The notes below the pieces were generated by a model. The model was not told the origin of the DNA and searched no databases. It was given only the letters and a program-made list of their open reading frames with translations. Made by a program: the position numbers and the translations under genes. Positions 47,652-56,903 of a DNA stretch of 64,000 nt are shown in pieces. The stretch lies in the NCBI RefSeq assembly GCF_029024305.1, contig NZ_CP118974.1, positions 1,426,001 through 1,490,000 on the forward strand, read 5' to 3'. The DNA is from Mammaliicoccus vitulinus (lineage in GTDB: Bacteria > Bacillota > Bacilli > Staphylococcales > Staphylococcaceae). Each line of letters starts with the position of its first letter. The stretch's first letter is position 1.

Positions 47652-48143
47652 CTAGTCATGCAAATCGATTTGATAAAATACTAAATCCAACCAAGTTGCG
47701 AATTTATATCCCACTTTTTCAAGTGTACCAACGTGTTTAAAACCTTTTCGCTTATGAAGTATCACACTACCCTCGTTTGATGAATCGATACCTGCTACCA
47801 TCGTTCTATATCCATTTTCTTTTGCAATTAAAATTAATTGATCTAATAACTGTGAAGCAATGCCTTGTCTTCTATAATTAGGGTTTACATAAATGGAATG
47901 CTCAATCGTATATTGGTAAGCTGCCCAATCTCTAAAAGGACCGTAAGAAGCAAAACCAGCAACTTCACCATCTTTTTCAAATACTAGTACTGGAAGATTG
48001 GATTTCAGTTTACTATTAAACCATTCTTTTCTTTCCTCAAGATTTGTTTTCTCGTATGTATAAACAGTTGTTGTATGAACAATTGCATCATTATAAATAT
48101 TTAATATACCATTCAAATCATGCTCAGTTGCATTTCTAATCAT
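47652..48143 (-). CDS. GNAT family N-acetyltransferase (phosphinothricin-type)
   Basis: Acetyl-CoA-dependent acetyltransferase, 163 residues. The N-terminal IRNATEHDLNGILNIYNDAI and the central SYGPFRDWAAYQYTIEHSIYV are characteristic of the Pat/Bar/YwnH subgroup; the acetyl-CoA loop is YRRQGIASQLL. Likely substrates are small amines such as amino-acid analogues. The start ATG has GGAGGATACTTA upstream. Single-gene unit. Confidence 0.9.
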   Translation of the reverse strand: MIRNATEHDLNGILNIYNDAIVHTTTVYTYEKTNLEERKEWFNSKLKSNLPVLVFEKDGEVAGFASYGPFRDWAAYQYTIEHSIYVNPNYRRQGIASQLLDQLILIAKENGYRTMVAGIDSSNEGSVILHKRKGFKHVGTLEKVGYKFATWLDLVFYQIDLHD

Positions 48144-48275
48144 TAAGTATCCTCCGACATCTTTTTAATTTATTTAATCATATCAATCCACCTTAAAAAG
48201 TAAAGACTTTGATATAATATGTGTATATGTTTTTTTAATGAAATCATAACGATAAATAAAATTGGAGTTGATCAG

Positions 48276-48797
48276 TTGTTCGAGTCAATCAAATTTACAC
48301 GAGACGTTTTAGAGGAACATCATACCATTCAAGACCTAAATATAGAACCTTTGAATATCGAATATGAAAGCTGTTATTTCCGACTCGCTAATCATACATA
48401 TAGAAGTAGACGCGCTAAAAAGACACCGAATAAAAAAGGATATTTCGTCGTATTTTGGGTTAAAGATGAAAACAATAAGAACAGACCCTATACTTATGGA
48501 GAATCAGCAGACAAACTGATCATTACGATAATGGATGCCGCTAAAAAAGGTCAATTCATCATTCCAAAAGAAGTACTGCTTAAGAAACATATTATAAGTC
48601 ATAATAATATAAAAGGAAAAATGGCTATGAGAGTTTATCCTAGTTGGGAAGAAAATTTAAATAAGACAGCTACCCAAACACAAAACTGGCAACAAGATTA
48701 TTTTATAGATTTATCAGATAGCGTTGATTCTCAAAATATTGCTAAATTATATCAAAAGGTATTCAAAAATAAAAAAAATCATCCAATCCGAAAATGA
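48276..48797 (+). CDS. mepB: MepB family protein
   Basis: Cytoplasmic protein of about 173 residues in the MepB family, first named from the S. aureus mepRAB multidrug operon; function unknown. Family stretches are SCYFRLANHTYRSRRAKKTP, GYFVVFWVKDENNKNRPY and KGKMAMRVYPSWE. The start is a TTG at 48276, eight bases after GGAG; the ORF start at 48219 has no ribosome site. Here it stands alone, without mepR or mepA nearby. The terminator at 48772-48822 overlaps its last codons. Confidence 0.85.
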   Translation: MFESIKFTRDVLEEHHTIQDLNIEPLNIEYESCYFRLANHTYRSRRAKKTPNKKGYFVVFWVKDENNKNRPYTYGESADKLIITIMDAAKKGQFIIPKEVLLKKHIISHNNIKGKMAMRVYPSWEENLNKTATQTQNWQQDYFIDLSDSVDSQNIAKLYQKVFKNKKNHPIRK

Positions 48798-48822
48798 GTC
48801 TAACGGATTGGGTGATTTTTTT
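48772..48822 (+). terminator. Terminator overlapping the mepB end
   Basis: Arms AATCATCCAATCCG and CGGATTGGGTGATT followed by T8. Confidence 0.9.
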
Positions 48823-48849
48823 TAAGAAAGGAAATGATATTTCAAGCTC

Positions 48850-49467
48850 TTATTTATTTTTATTTTCTTTTTCAATTTCTCGTGCTAAATTTTTATCATT
48901 ATGGTCATCACTATGATTTAAGTTAATTACAATATTTTCTTTATCGGTTTCGCTACGTGTTTGACTTAATTTATAAGCAGCTTCGATTTTATTTATTTTT
49001 ACTTTAAACCCTACTATACCTTTAATTTGTTTTTGAGTTTGAGGTGATAAATTATCCCATGTTGCTCCATCTTCATGATGGCTTTCATATTTATCCAACA
49101 GTTTTTTCAAATCTACTTCTAGCTGTGCTTCGTTTAATAAACGCCCTTTCCCATACACATGAATACTTTGATAATCCCATGTTGGAATATCTTCTGTTTC
49201 GTACCAAGTTGAAGAAATATACGCATGTGGACCTTGAAATATGATCAGTACATTGTCATTATTCTCAATCGTTTTCCATTGATTATTATTTTTAGCAAAA
49301 TGTCCAGAAATCACTAATGCATCATTTGTTTCTTCAATGTTAACTGGTAAATGTGTTGCAATTGGCATTGTTCCATCATTTGTAACAATCGTTGCAAAAT
49401 TATAAGTTGTTAAAAACTTCTTAATTTCTTGATAATCCTTCTTTTGATAATGTTTTGGAATATACAT
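48850..49467 (-). CDS. PaiB-family FMN-binding protein
   Basis: Split-barrel flavin-binding protein, 205 residues, annotated in Bacillus as a transcriptional repressor (PaiB). Family stretches are MYIPKHY at the start, ATHLPV, HFAKNNNQW, YISSTWY, VPTWDYQSIHVYG-like sequence (IPTWDYQSIHVYGKG) and the C-terminal AAYKLSQTRSETDKENI. The tail after that is acidic and His-rich. The start ATG follows GAGGGGGGGATTTT. No paiA-like acetyltransferase is adjacent. Confidence 0.88.
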   Translation of the reverse strand: MYIPKHYQKKDYQEIKKFLTTYNFATIVTNDGTMPIATHLPVNIEETNDALVISGHFAKNNNQWKTIENNDNVLIIFQGPHAYISSTWYETEDIPTWDYQSIHVYGKGRLLNEAQLEVDLKKLLDKYESHHEDGATWDNLSPQTQKQIKGIVGFKVKINKIEAAYKLSQTRSETDKENIVINLNHSDDHNDKNLAREIEKENKNK

Positions 49468-49584
49468 AAAATCCCCCCCTCACTTAATAATATACTAGAT
49501 TATAAAAAAAGGTTTAATTGAAAATTATTGTAACAATTCATCATTTATTTCGAGCATAGTTTGATACTTCATTTTTCACAATAA

Positions 49585-49617
49585 AAAACCCTTGAAGCTA
49601 TATGCTTCAAGGGTTTT
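49585..49617 (-). terminator. Terminator downstream of glnA
   Basis: Perfect arms AAAACCCTTGAAGC and GCTTCAAGGGTTTT with a T run on the minus strand. Confidence 0.92.
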
Positions 49618-49622
49618 AGCAA

Positions 49623-50963
49623 TTAATATTGCTTCATATATTGTTCTCTTTCCCATTCAGACACTTGGGTACGATAGTAGTCCCACTCTAATGATTTAGA
49701 TTGAATGAATTGGCGATAGATATGATTTCCTAATGCTTTTTTAATAACTGTATTTTCTCTCATTGCTTTAACAGCTGTGTAAAGTGTAGATGGTAAGTCT
49801 TGAACGCCTACTGATTCACGTTCTTCTCTATCCATTTCATAGATGTTTTGATCTACTGATTCTGGAGGTGTTAATTTGTTTTTAATACCATCTAAACCAG
49901 CTTCTAAAATTGCTGCTAATGCTAAGTATGGATTAGCTGCTGGGTCTACTGAACGAATTTCAACACGTGTTGATAATCCGCGTGATACTGGAATTCTTAC
50001 CAATGGTGAACGGTTTTGTCCACTCCATGCAATGTAACATGGCGCTTCATAACCTGGTACTAAACGTTTATATGAATTTACTAATGGGTTACATACTGCT
50101 GTAAATCCACGTGCGTTTTTCAAGATACCCGCAATAAAGTGAAATGCATCATCTGTTAATTGCATTTCTCCGTTAGGATCGAAGAATGCATTTTCTTTAC
50201 CATTGAATAAAGAAACGTTAAAGTGCATACCACTTCCGTTCACGCCAAATAATGGTTTCGGCATGAATGTTGCATGTAAATTATGTTTACGAGCGATTGT
50301 TTTTACAACTAATTTGAATGTTTGGATGTTGTCACATGCTGTAATTGCATCAGCATATTTGAAATCTATTTCATGTTGACCTGGTGCTACTTCGTGGTGA
50401 CTAGCTTCAATATCAAAGCCCATATCTTCTAGTTCTAGAACGATATCACGACGACAGTTTTCACCTAAGTCTGTTGGTGCTAAGTCAAAGTATCCACCAT
50501 TATCATTTAGTTCTAATGTTGGTTCTCCTTGTTCATCTAATTTGAATAAGAAGAATTCTGGCTCAGGCCCTAAGTTGAAATCTGTATATCCGAGTTCTTC
50601 CATTTCTTTTAATACACGTTTCAAGTTTGTACGTGGATCACCAGGGAATGGGGAACCATCCGGACTATATATGTCACAGATTAATCGTGCTACTTTACCT
50701 TTACCTGCAGTCCAAGGGAAAATTACCCAAGTATCTAGGTCAGGACATAAATACATATCCGATTCTTCAATTCGCACGAATCCTTCAATTGAAGAACCGT
50801 CAAACATCATTTCGTTGTTTAAAACTTTTTCTAATTGTGCAATTGGTACTTCTACGTTCTTGATTGTTCCTAAAATGTCCGTAAATTGTAATCTTAAATA
50901 ACGCACGTTCTCTTCGTCAGCAAAATGAAAAATGTCTTCCTTTGTAAATGATTGTTTAGCCAT
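49623..50963 (-). CDS. glnA: Type I glutamine synthetase
   Basis: Central enzyme of nitrogen assimilation, joining ammonia to glutamate. It has 446 residues, the short GSI-alpha type of Firmicutes. Signatures are [61 protein letters not shown] and [15 protein letters not shown]. The start ATG has GGAGGATAATCAC upstream. It forms a dicistron with glnR. In Bacillus the feedback-inhibited enzyme controls GlnR and TnrA; the same GlnR partnership is expected. Confidence 0.97.
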   Translation of the reverse strand: MAKQSFTKEDIFHFADEENVRYLRLQFTDILGTIKNVEVPIAQLEKVLNNEMMFDGSSIEGFVRIEESDMYLCPDLDTWVIFPWTAGKGKVARLICDIYSPDGSPFPGDPRTNLKRVLKEMEELGYTDFNLGPEPEFFLFKLDEQGEPTLELNDNGGYFDLAPTDLGENCRRDIVLELEDMGFDIEASHHEVAPGQHEIDFKYADAITACDNIQTFKLVVKTIARKHNLHATFMPKPLFGVNGSGMHFNVSLFNGKENAFFDPNGEMQLTDDAFHFIAGILKNARGFTAVCNPLVNSYKRLVPGYEAPCYIAWSGQNRSPLVRIPVSRGLSTRVEIRSVDPAANPYLALAAILEAGLDGIKNKLTPPESVDQNIYEMDREERESVGVQDLPSTLYTAVKAMRENTVIKKALGNHIYRQFIQSKSLEWDYYRTQVSEWEREQYMKQY

Positions 50964-50981
50964 GTGATTATCCTCCAGTTT

Positions 50982-51338
50982 TTATTTAAAAAATCTTGAT
51001 AAATCTCCACGGTTAAGTGGTCCTTCTGTTTTAGAAGTTCCTCTAATTACCCGCTCTCTCATCTTCAGTTCTTCATCAGAAAGGTCGTTTTGTTCTTGTA
51101 AAAGAATTTGTTTAATCCCTTTCATGTTAAAACCTTTTTCGATAAGATTTTTAATTTCAAGTAATCTTTCAAGGTCATTCAAAGAAAATAACCGTTGATT
51201 ACCTTCAGTCCTTTTGGGTGAGACTAGCTCATTGCTTTCATAATATCTGATTTGTCTTGCTGTAAGCTCTGTTAACTTAATCACAACACCAATAGGGAAC
51301 ACGGCCATGTTTCTTCTAATTATGTCTCTTGACAGCAC
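50982..51338 (-). CDS. glnR: GlnR, MerR-family repressor of glutamine synthetase
   Basis: MerR-type regulator of 118 residues that represses glnRA when glutamine is plentiful. The winged helix is at about residues 12-80 ([40 protein letters not shown]), and the C-terminal tail [19 protein letters not shown] is where glutamine synthetase acts in the Bacillus homologue. The start is GTG at 51338 after AAGGAGG. A GlnR operator lies at 51404-51420. Confidence 0.95.
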   Translation of the reverse strand: MLSRDIIRRNMAVFPIGVVIKLTELTARQIRYYESNELVSPKRTEGNQRLFSLNDLERLLEIKNLIEKGFNMKGIKQILLQEQNDLSDEELKMRERVIRGTSKTEGPLNRGDLSRFFK

Positions 51339-51382
51339 GACCGCCTCCTTCTATTAAGAACTTAAAATAAATTTAGCACATA

Positions 51383-51420
51383 AATTTTCAGAAAACAAAT
51401 AAATGTTAGAAAACCTTACA
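51383..51420 (-). promoter_or_regulatory. glnRA control region: GlnR operator and CodY box
   Basis: TGTTAGAAAACCTTACA at 51404-51420 is a perfect TGTNA-N7-TNACA GlnR/TnrA site. At 51383-51397, AATTTTCAGAAAACA matches the CodY consensus AATTTTCWGAAAATT at 13 of 15 positions. The two sites are seven bases apart, upstream of glnR and just past the lyase-like gene. Confidence 0.75.
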
Positions 51421-51426
51421 TAAAAA

Positions 51427-52674
51427 TTATAATACAACAAGTTCATTATTGATTAAATTTTTTACAGCTCGTGTAATAGCTAGTTTAACATGTTCATAAG
51501 TGAGACCACCTTGTATATACGCCTCATACGGTGCTCTTATAGGGCCATCAGCAGTTAATTCAATTGATGATCCTTGAATAAATGTACCTGCCGCCATAAT
51601 GACATCATCTTCATAACCTGGCATATAACTTGGTAAAGGACTAAAATGCGCATTAATTGGTGATGCGTGTTGAATTGACTGACAAAATGCAATCATTTGT
51701 TCTTTTGTATCAAATGTAACGGACTGTATAATATCAGTTCGTTTATCTTGATAATGTGGTGTAGTTGTCATATTTAACTTTTGTAATAATAATGATGTGA
51801 ATAAAGCACCTTTCAGACTTTGGCTGACAACATGCGGCGCTAAAAAGAATCCTTGATACATTTCAGGTAAACTTCCTAAAGATGCACCCGCTTCTTTACC
51901 TATTCCTGGTGCCGTTAAACGATACGCACATCGTTCGATTAGATCACGTTTCCCCGAAATATATCCACCTATTTTAGCAAGTCCACCACCTGGATTCTTA
52001 ATAAGTGATCCCGCTATAAGATCTGCACCTATTTCAATAGGTTCTCTATCTTCTACAAATTCTCCATAGCAATTATCTACAAATATAATGATATTTGGAT
52101 ATTTAGCTTTAATAAGTTTTATAGCAACTTCAATTTGATCGATGGTTAATGAAGGTCTTGAACTATATCCTTTCGATCTTTGAATTGCAATGACTTTTGT
52201 GCTTTCGTTGATGCTTTCAAAAACGGCGTCCATATCTATCTCATGCTCTTTTAATGGAACTTCGTTATATGAGATACCTTGTTCTAGGAAACTGCCAATA
52301 CCATTTCCATTCACACCAATAACTTCTAACAGTGTGTCATATGGTGTACCTGTTATATATAATAATTCTTCACCATATTTAAGCTGACTATTTAGCGCCA
52401 ACGTTATGGCATGTGTACCAGAAATAATTTGTGGACGAACTAAACTATCTTCTGCTTTAAATACTTTACTGTAAACTTCTTCTAAATGATCACGTCCAAT
52501 ATCATCATAACCATATCCTGTTGTGCCTACTAAATCCGATTCAGTAATTTTCACATCATGAAATGCATCTAATACACGTTCTTGAGCAGTCAATGCATTT
52601 TCTTCTATGCCATCGAAATACGGTCTTAATTCAGTTTCTACTTCTTTGATTAATTTATTTAATTTTTGTTCCAT
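51427..52674 (-). CDS. PLP-dependent methionine gamma-lyase-family protein (YnbB-like)
   Basis: Pyridoxal phosphate enzyme of the Cys/Met metabolism class, 415 residues, in the group often annotated as aluminium resistance protein. The PLP region is IIFVDNCYGEFVE and the lysine lies in DLIAGSLIKNPGGGLAKIGGY. The N-terminus has TTGYGYDDIGRDHLE. Real substrate unknown. The start ATG follows AGAGGTAGAATA. It is 11 bases downstream of hflX, so probably co-transcribed, and is followed by the glnR promoter region as in Bacillus. Confidence 0.88.
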   Translation of the reverse strand: MEQKLNKLIKEVETELRPYFDGIEENALTAQERVLDAFHDVKITESDLVGTTGYGYDDIGRDHLEEVYSKVFKAEDSLVRPQIISGTHAITLALNSQLKYGEELLYITGTPYDTLLEVIGVNGNGIGSFLEQGISYNEVPLKEHEIDMDAVFESINESTKVIAIQRSKGYSSRPSLTIDQIEVAIKLIKAKYPNIIIFVDNCYGEFVEDREPIEIGADLIAGSLIKNPGGGLAKIGGYISGKRDLIERCAYRLTAPGIGKEAGASLGSLPEMYQGFFLAPHVVSQSLKGALFTSLLLQKLNMTTTPHYQDKRTDIIQSVTFDTKEQMIAFCQSIQHASPINAHFSPLPSYMPGYEDDVIMAAGTFIQGSSIELTADGPIRAPYEAYIQGGLTYEHVKLAITRAVKNLINNELVVL

Positions 52675-52685
52675 TATTCTACCTC

Positions 52686-53924
52686 TTATTTTTGTTTATA
52701 ACCTTTAATGTGATATGAATTCGTTTCTTCATCGAATTCTAATGTCTCCACTAAAGTGTGTGTTCTTTGCCAATATAATTGATCAGCATTTGTGGATGGA
52801 ATTGTCATTTCATAATATTCCATCGTTTCTTTAATCATTTGTACTAATTTTTCTTTCACTTTAACTTTATCTTTAACATCTCTTGCAGATACGAATATAG
52901 AATGTTCAGAAACGGCTAATTGAGCACTTTCAACCATGTCTTTTTTATTAAAGACGACTAGCATCGGGATATGTCCCATTTCTAGCTGATTGACTAGAGA
53001 CATTACCGTCTCATATTGTTCCATATGATGAGGATGACTTGCATCTACAACATGAATAAGCAATTGGGCGTACTTCGCTTCCTCTAAAGTTGATTTAAAT
53101 GCTGCAATAAGTGTCGTAGGTAATTTTTGAATAAATCCAACAGTATCGGACAATATGACATTGAACCCATTATTAATCGTAATGGCTCTTGATTTTGGGT
53201 CTAATGTAGCAAACAGTAAGTCTTGTTCAAATGTTTCATCATTTGATAACTGATTAAACCACGAAGATTTACCAGCATTCGTATATCCTATCAATGCAAC
53301 TTGGTAAGCTAGATTTTGTTGACGTCGCTCTCTATATCTTGAACGATGGGAAACAATTGTTTCTAACTGATGCTTTATTTCATTCATTCTCGTTCTAATA
53401 TGTCTTCTATCTGTTTCTAATTTCGTTTCACCTGGACCTCTTGTACCTATTCCGCCTCCAAGACGCGACAAGCTTTTTCCGTGCCCAGACAATCTTGGTA
53501 ACAAATAATCTAATTGAGCAAGTTCAACTTGTAATTGTCCTTCTCTACTAGATGCTCTTTGAGCAAATATTTCTAATATAAGCTGTGTCCTATCGATAAT
53601 TTTCGTATTAAACAACTCGTCTAAATGTTTAGATTGTCCAGTTGTTAATTCATCGTTAGCAATAATAGCATTAACTTCTATGTCGTTTAGTTCTATAAAT
53701 TCAATAACTTCTTCGATTTTCCCTTTACCAAAATAATATTGTTGGTCAGGTCTTTCTCTTTTTTGAGTGAATACTTCTATCACTTCAAGTTGACTCGTTG
53801 TTGCTAAAGATTTCAACTCATCAACTGTTGATTGAAAAGTAGCTTCATCAATTTTTTTATCATGAAAAGCTAGTAATATTACCTTTTCAGTATCACGTTT
53901 AGTCGATTTCATATCATTTTTCAT
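52686..53924 (-). CDS. hflX: Ribosome-associated GTPase HflX
   Basis: GTPase that binds the 50S subunit and rescues stalled or hibernating ribosomes. It has 412 residues. The N-terminal glycine-rich linker is RLSGHGKSLSRLGGGIGTRGPGE, described here in parts: LSGHGKSLSRLGGG and GTRGPGETKLETDRR. G motifs: GYTNAGKSS (G1), DTVGFIQKLP (G3), and NKKD (G4). The start ATG at 53924 is the first of two in frame. It is divergent from the glutathione-peroxidase-like gene and heads a pair with the lyase-like gene. Confidence 0.96.
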   Translation of the reverse strand: MKNDMKSTKRDTEKVILLAFHDKKIDEATFQSTVDELKSLATTSQLEVIEVFTQKRERPDQQYYFGKGKIEEVIEFIELNDIEVNAIIANDELTTGQSKHLDELFNTKIIDRTQLILEIFAQRASSREGQLQVELAQLDYLLPRLSGHGKSLSRLGGGIGTRGPGETKLETDRRHIRTRMNEIKHQLETIVSHRSRYRERRQQNLAYQVALIGYTNAGKSSWFNQLSNDETFEQDLLFATLDPKSRAITINNGFNVILSDTVGFIQKLPTTLIAAFKSTLEEAKYAQLLIHVVDASHPHHMEQYETVMSLVNQLEMGHIPMLVVFNKKDMVESAQLAVSEHSIFVSARDVKDKVKVKEKLVQMIKETMEYYEMTIPSTNADQLYWQRTHTLVETLEFDEETNSYHIKGYKQK

Positions 53925-54032
53925 TTTATCACGCTCTCTTTAATTTCATTTTAACATATAAATCGATATGCATATTGATATGACTTTGATTAATTTTTGA
54001 TTATAATGGAAATAAGAAAAGGAGTGATTGCA

Positions 54033-54506
54033 ATGTCCATTTATGACTTCGAAGTTGCGAAAACAAACGGTGAGAAATATTCATTATCTGAATATAAAGG
54101 AAAAGCAATATTAATCGTTAATACTGCTAGTGAATGTGGTTTCACTCCACAATTTGAAGGATTAGAAGAACTTTATCAAGATTATAAAGATAAAGATTTT
54201 GTCGTACTCGGTTTTCCTTGTAACCAGTTTGGTAATCAAGAACCCGGCGACTCATATGAAGCGTATCAAAACTGTAAATTAAACTACGGTGTCACTTTTC
54301 CTATGCACGAAAAAATAAAAGTTAAAGGTTCAGAACAGCATCCACTTTATGATTACCTTACATCTGCTAAAAAAGGTATTTTAAACGGATCGATTAAATG
54401 GAACTTTACGAAGTTTTTAGTTAACAAAGATGGAGATGTCGTTAATCGTTTCTCTCCACAAAAAAGTCCAGAACAATTAAGAAGTTCTATAGAAGAAGTC
54501 TTATAA
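54033..54506 (+). CDS. Glutathione peroxidase-family (thioredoxin-type) peroxidase
   Basis: Thiol peroxidase of 157 residues from the ATG at 54033 ([10 protein letters not shown]), with AAAAGGAG nine bases upstream; an earlier start at 53997 would hold the ribosome site inside the frame. The peroxidatic cysteine is C35 in [11 protein letters not shown], with [11 protein letters not shown] giving the Gln and a resolving Cys, and WNFTKFLV giving the Trp. Bacterial members without glutathione use thioredoxin. In S. aureus the homologue is called bsaA or gpxA. Confidence 0.94.
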   Translation: MSIYDFEVAKTNGEKYSLSEYKGKAILIVNTASECGFTPQFEGLEELYQDYKDKDFVVLGFPCNQFGNQEPGDSYEAYQNCKLNYGVTFPMHEKIKVKGSEQHPLYDYLTSAKKGILNGSIKWNFTKFLVNKDGDVVNRFSPQKSPEQLRSSIEEVL

Positions 54507-54540
54507 AATATAGACACAATATAGAACGTCTTTTTAACAA

Positions 54541-54579
54541 AACAGAGGCTGAGACAATTAATTTGTCTCAGCCTCTGTT
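54541..54579. terminator. Bidirectional terminator between gpx and hfq
   Basis: Perfect arms AACAGAGGCTGAGACAA and TTGTCTCAGCCTCTGTT; same core as at 14481-14513. Confidence 0.92.
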
Positions 54580-54594
54580 ATTCGTCACAAGATT

Positions 54595-54822
54595 TTATTC
54601 GTTTTCTTTATTTTCTTCGTCTTGCGCATCTACGAAAGTTGAAATAGCATGTTTGTAAATTAGATTTTCTTTCCCTTGAATATCTAATAGCACAACATTA
54701 TCGTCAAAATTGACGATTTTGCCTTTCATTTGAAATCCATTCAGTAAAAATACTGTCAGTTCAGTACCTTCTGATTTGAACTTCTCCAATAATACTTCTT
54801 GAATATTTTCTTTCTCTGCCAT
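54595..54822 (-). CDS. hfq: RNA chaperone Hfq
   Basis: Sm-like ring protein of 75 residues that binds RNA. The Sm1 stretch KSEGTELTVFLLNGFQMKG and the Sm2 motif NLIYKHAIST (the Y-K-H of the proximal face) are both visible. The C-terminal tail is short and acidic (DAQDEENKENE), as in staphylococci. The start ATG has GGGG upstream. It is 13 bases downstream of miaA, the conserved miaA-hfq order. Confidence 0.96.
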   Translation of the reverse strand: MAEKENIQEVLLEKFKSEGTELTVFLLNGFQMKGKIVNFDDNVVLLDIQGKENLIYKHAISTFVDAQDEENKENE

Positions 54823-54835
54823 ATGACTTTCCCCT

Positions 54836-55765
54836 TCACTTGGATAATTGGATTACGTTGTCCGCGATTTCTGATAAAGACTGTTTATCCCGTTGAAACC
54901 AAGTAACATTCATTTTATTTTTAAACCATGTCATTTGACGCTTGGCGTACCTTCGTGAATTTTGCTTGATTTGTTCTTTAGAAGTTTCTATGTCTATTTC
55001 TCCCTTAACTACAGGTATTAATTCTTTGTATCCAATGGCTTGCATACTTTGCGAATATTCATACCCTTCCTCAACAAGATTAGACACTTCTCTTAATAAT
55101 CCTCGCTGCAACATCATGTCCACACGCATATTAATTCTTTCATATAATATTTCGCGCGACATTTCTATCCCAACTAATATTGTACTATATTTTCCAGAAA
55201 ATGTCTGGCTTTTCTTTCTTTCACTTAAAGTTTTTTTAGTTTTCAAGTAAAATTCAATAGATCTCTCAACTCTTTTACGATTGTTTGGATGCACTGTTGA
55301 CGCGGTTTCTGGGTCAAACTCTTTTAAATAATTGTGCAATTCAATATTTGTAAAATTAGATAATTCTTTTAATTTATTTTTAATAATTTCCATTTTTTCC
55401 GAACTAATATCTTCTTCTTCAAGTTGATAATCGTACAGAACAGATTGAACATACAATCCCGTTCCACCAACTAAAATTGGTAATTTACCTCTACTATGAA
55501 TATCATCTACTACTTCTGTGAAATCTTGTTTAAATTTGTAAACAGAATATGGTTCATCAGGTTCATAAACGTCGATTAAGTGATGAACGATACCTTCTTT
55601 TTCTTCTTCGGTCACTTTTGCAGTACCGATATCTAACCCTTTATATATTTGAAAAGCATCACCGTTTATAATTTCCCCATTTAACGCTTTAGCTAATTTA
55701 ATACTCAATTCTGTTTTGCCAACAGCAGTTGGACCTACTATTGCAATTAATGGTTTATCATTCAT
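54836..55765 (-). CDS. miaA: tRNA dimethylallyltransferase
   Basis: Adds the dimethylallyl group to A37 of tRNAs reading codons that start with U. It has 309 residues. The P-loop is AIVGPTAVGKTELS at the N-terminus, the substrate motif is DAFQIYKGLDIGTAK, and PILVGGTGLYVQSVLY and RYAKRQMTWFKNK complete the family pattern. Its ATG lies eight bases inside the end of the upstream hydrolase gene, so translation is coupled. Confidence 0.97.
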   Translation of the reverse strand: MNDKPLIAIVGPTAVGKTELSIKLAKALNGEIINGDAFQIYKGLDIGTAKVTEEEKEGIVHHLIDVYEPDEPYSVYKFKQDFTEVVDDIHSRGKLPILVGGTGLYVQSVLYDYQLEEEDISSEKMEIIKNKLKELSNFTNIELHNYLKEFDPETASTVHPNNRKRVERSIEFYLKTKKTLSERKKSQTFSGKYSTILVGIEMSREILYERINMRVDMMLQRGLLREVSNLVEEGYEYSQSMQAIGYKELIPVVKGEIDIETSKEQIKQNSRRYAKRQMTWFKNKMNVTWFQRDKQSLSEIADNVIQLSK

Positions 55766-56711
55766 TGGGGGATTCCTCTTTTTCTAATAATTTAATTTGC
55801 ATGATTAACCAATTATATAAATGTTCGTAAACGGCATATTGATTCGTTTCAAATAAGACTTCATGACGTTTATTTTTATATAATTGTACGGTGACATGTT
55901 TAACACCTGAACGTTTATAAATAGAAGCTAATTGTTTAATACCTTTTCCAAACCCACCGAAATGATCTTCTTTTCCTGATACAAGTAAAATAGGCATATT
56001 AAAATTTTGCTTTTTAATGAAACTTGGCTTTTTAGTTTGTACAGTTGCTTTGACGGTTTCTAATAACACTTTATGCGAAACTGGAAATCCAGCATAGGTA
56101 TCTTGTTCGTATTGTTCACGGTTCTCATCACTTTCGCTAATCCATTTATTATCTTTGTTTAAATCTTTATGTTCTCGGTTCGTTGTTTTAAATGCAATAT
56201 TGTTAATAAATTTAGACTTAGTGCTACTACCTAAAAACAAATTCACTATTTTTAATCCATATAAATTCAATTTACCTCGTAAATTAGAATATACGACCGT
56301 ACCTGATAACAATAAAATATCAACATCATCTGGATAGTCATGTACAAATTTTCTAGCAATTAACGAGCCCATTGAATGGCCTAGTAATATATAAGGCAAA
56401 TCTGAATTTAATTCATTTCTAAAAGTGTCTCCTACCTCTTTTACGTCATCTACTAAATCTTGTAACGTATTAAAATGCCCTCTCGTAGACTCTTCAATAT
56501 TAATGCCATGCCCACGGTGATTATGGCGAATAACATGAAAACCTCTCTTACATAAATATTCTACAATGTGATCATATCTATCTTTATGTTCAGCCACACC
56601 ATGCAAAATATGTATGATGCCTAATGGTTTTTCATCTGATTTATCTATCGTAACTTCTAAAGTTTGTCCTGTAGATAAAGTGATTCTATGATTAAATCGT
56701 CTCAAAGACAT
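55758..56711 (-). CDS. Alpha/beta hydrolase (monoacylglycerol lipase/lysophospholipase-like)
   Basis: Serine hydrolase of 317 residues. The nucleophile is in LLGHSMGSLIARKF, the oxyanion region is IIHILHGVAEHKDRY, and acidic and histidine residues appear in VSGKEDHFGGFGKG and YKNKRHEVLFE. No signal peptide. It probably cleaves lysolipids or monoacylglycerols. The start ATG follows AGGGAGGCGA. It heads an operon with miaA and hfq; the link to the downstream glycerol genes is only proximity. Confidence 0.88.
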   Translation of the reverse strand: MSLRRFNHRITLSTGQTLEVTIDKSDEKPLGIIHILHGVAEHKDRYDHIVEYLCKRGFHVIRHNHRGHGINIEESTRGHFNTLQDLVDDVKEVGDTFRNELNSDLPYILLGHSMGSLIARKFVHDYPDDVDILLLSGTVVYSNLRGKLNLYGLKIVNLFLGSSTKSKFINNIAFKTTNREHKDLNKDNKWISESDENREQYEQDTYAGFPVSHKVLLETVKATVQTKKPSFIKKQNFNMPILLVSGKEDHFGGFGKGIKQLASIYKRSGVKHVTVQLYKNKRHEVLFETNQYAVYEHLYNWLIMQIKLLEKEESPNE

Positions 56712-56823
56712 TCGCCTCCCTTTGAATCATTATAGCAAATTCTATACTGCTTAAAAATATATTAACCACACTATATATTAATACTGTTATTTTTTCATTC
56801 ATGTACATTTTAGCACAAAAAAA

Positions 56824-56853
56824 CTGCCCAAAATTTTCATAACTTTTGGGCAG
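56824..56853 (-). terminator. Terminator downstream of glpD region
   Basis: Arms CTGCCCAAAA and CTTTTGGGCAG with A-rich sequence to the left, T-rich on the minus strand. It ends the glpD transcript, which stops at 56904. Confidence 0.85.
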
Positions 56854-56903
56854 CTTATGTTCACTCTAACATTTGTTAGAATTTAATATACTTTATATTT
56901 TTA

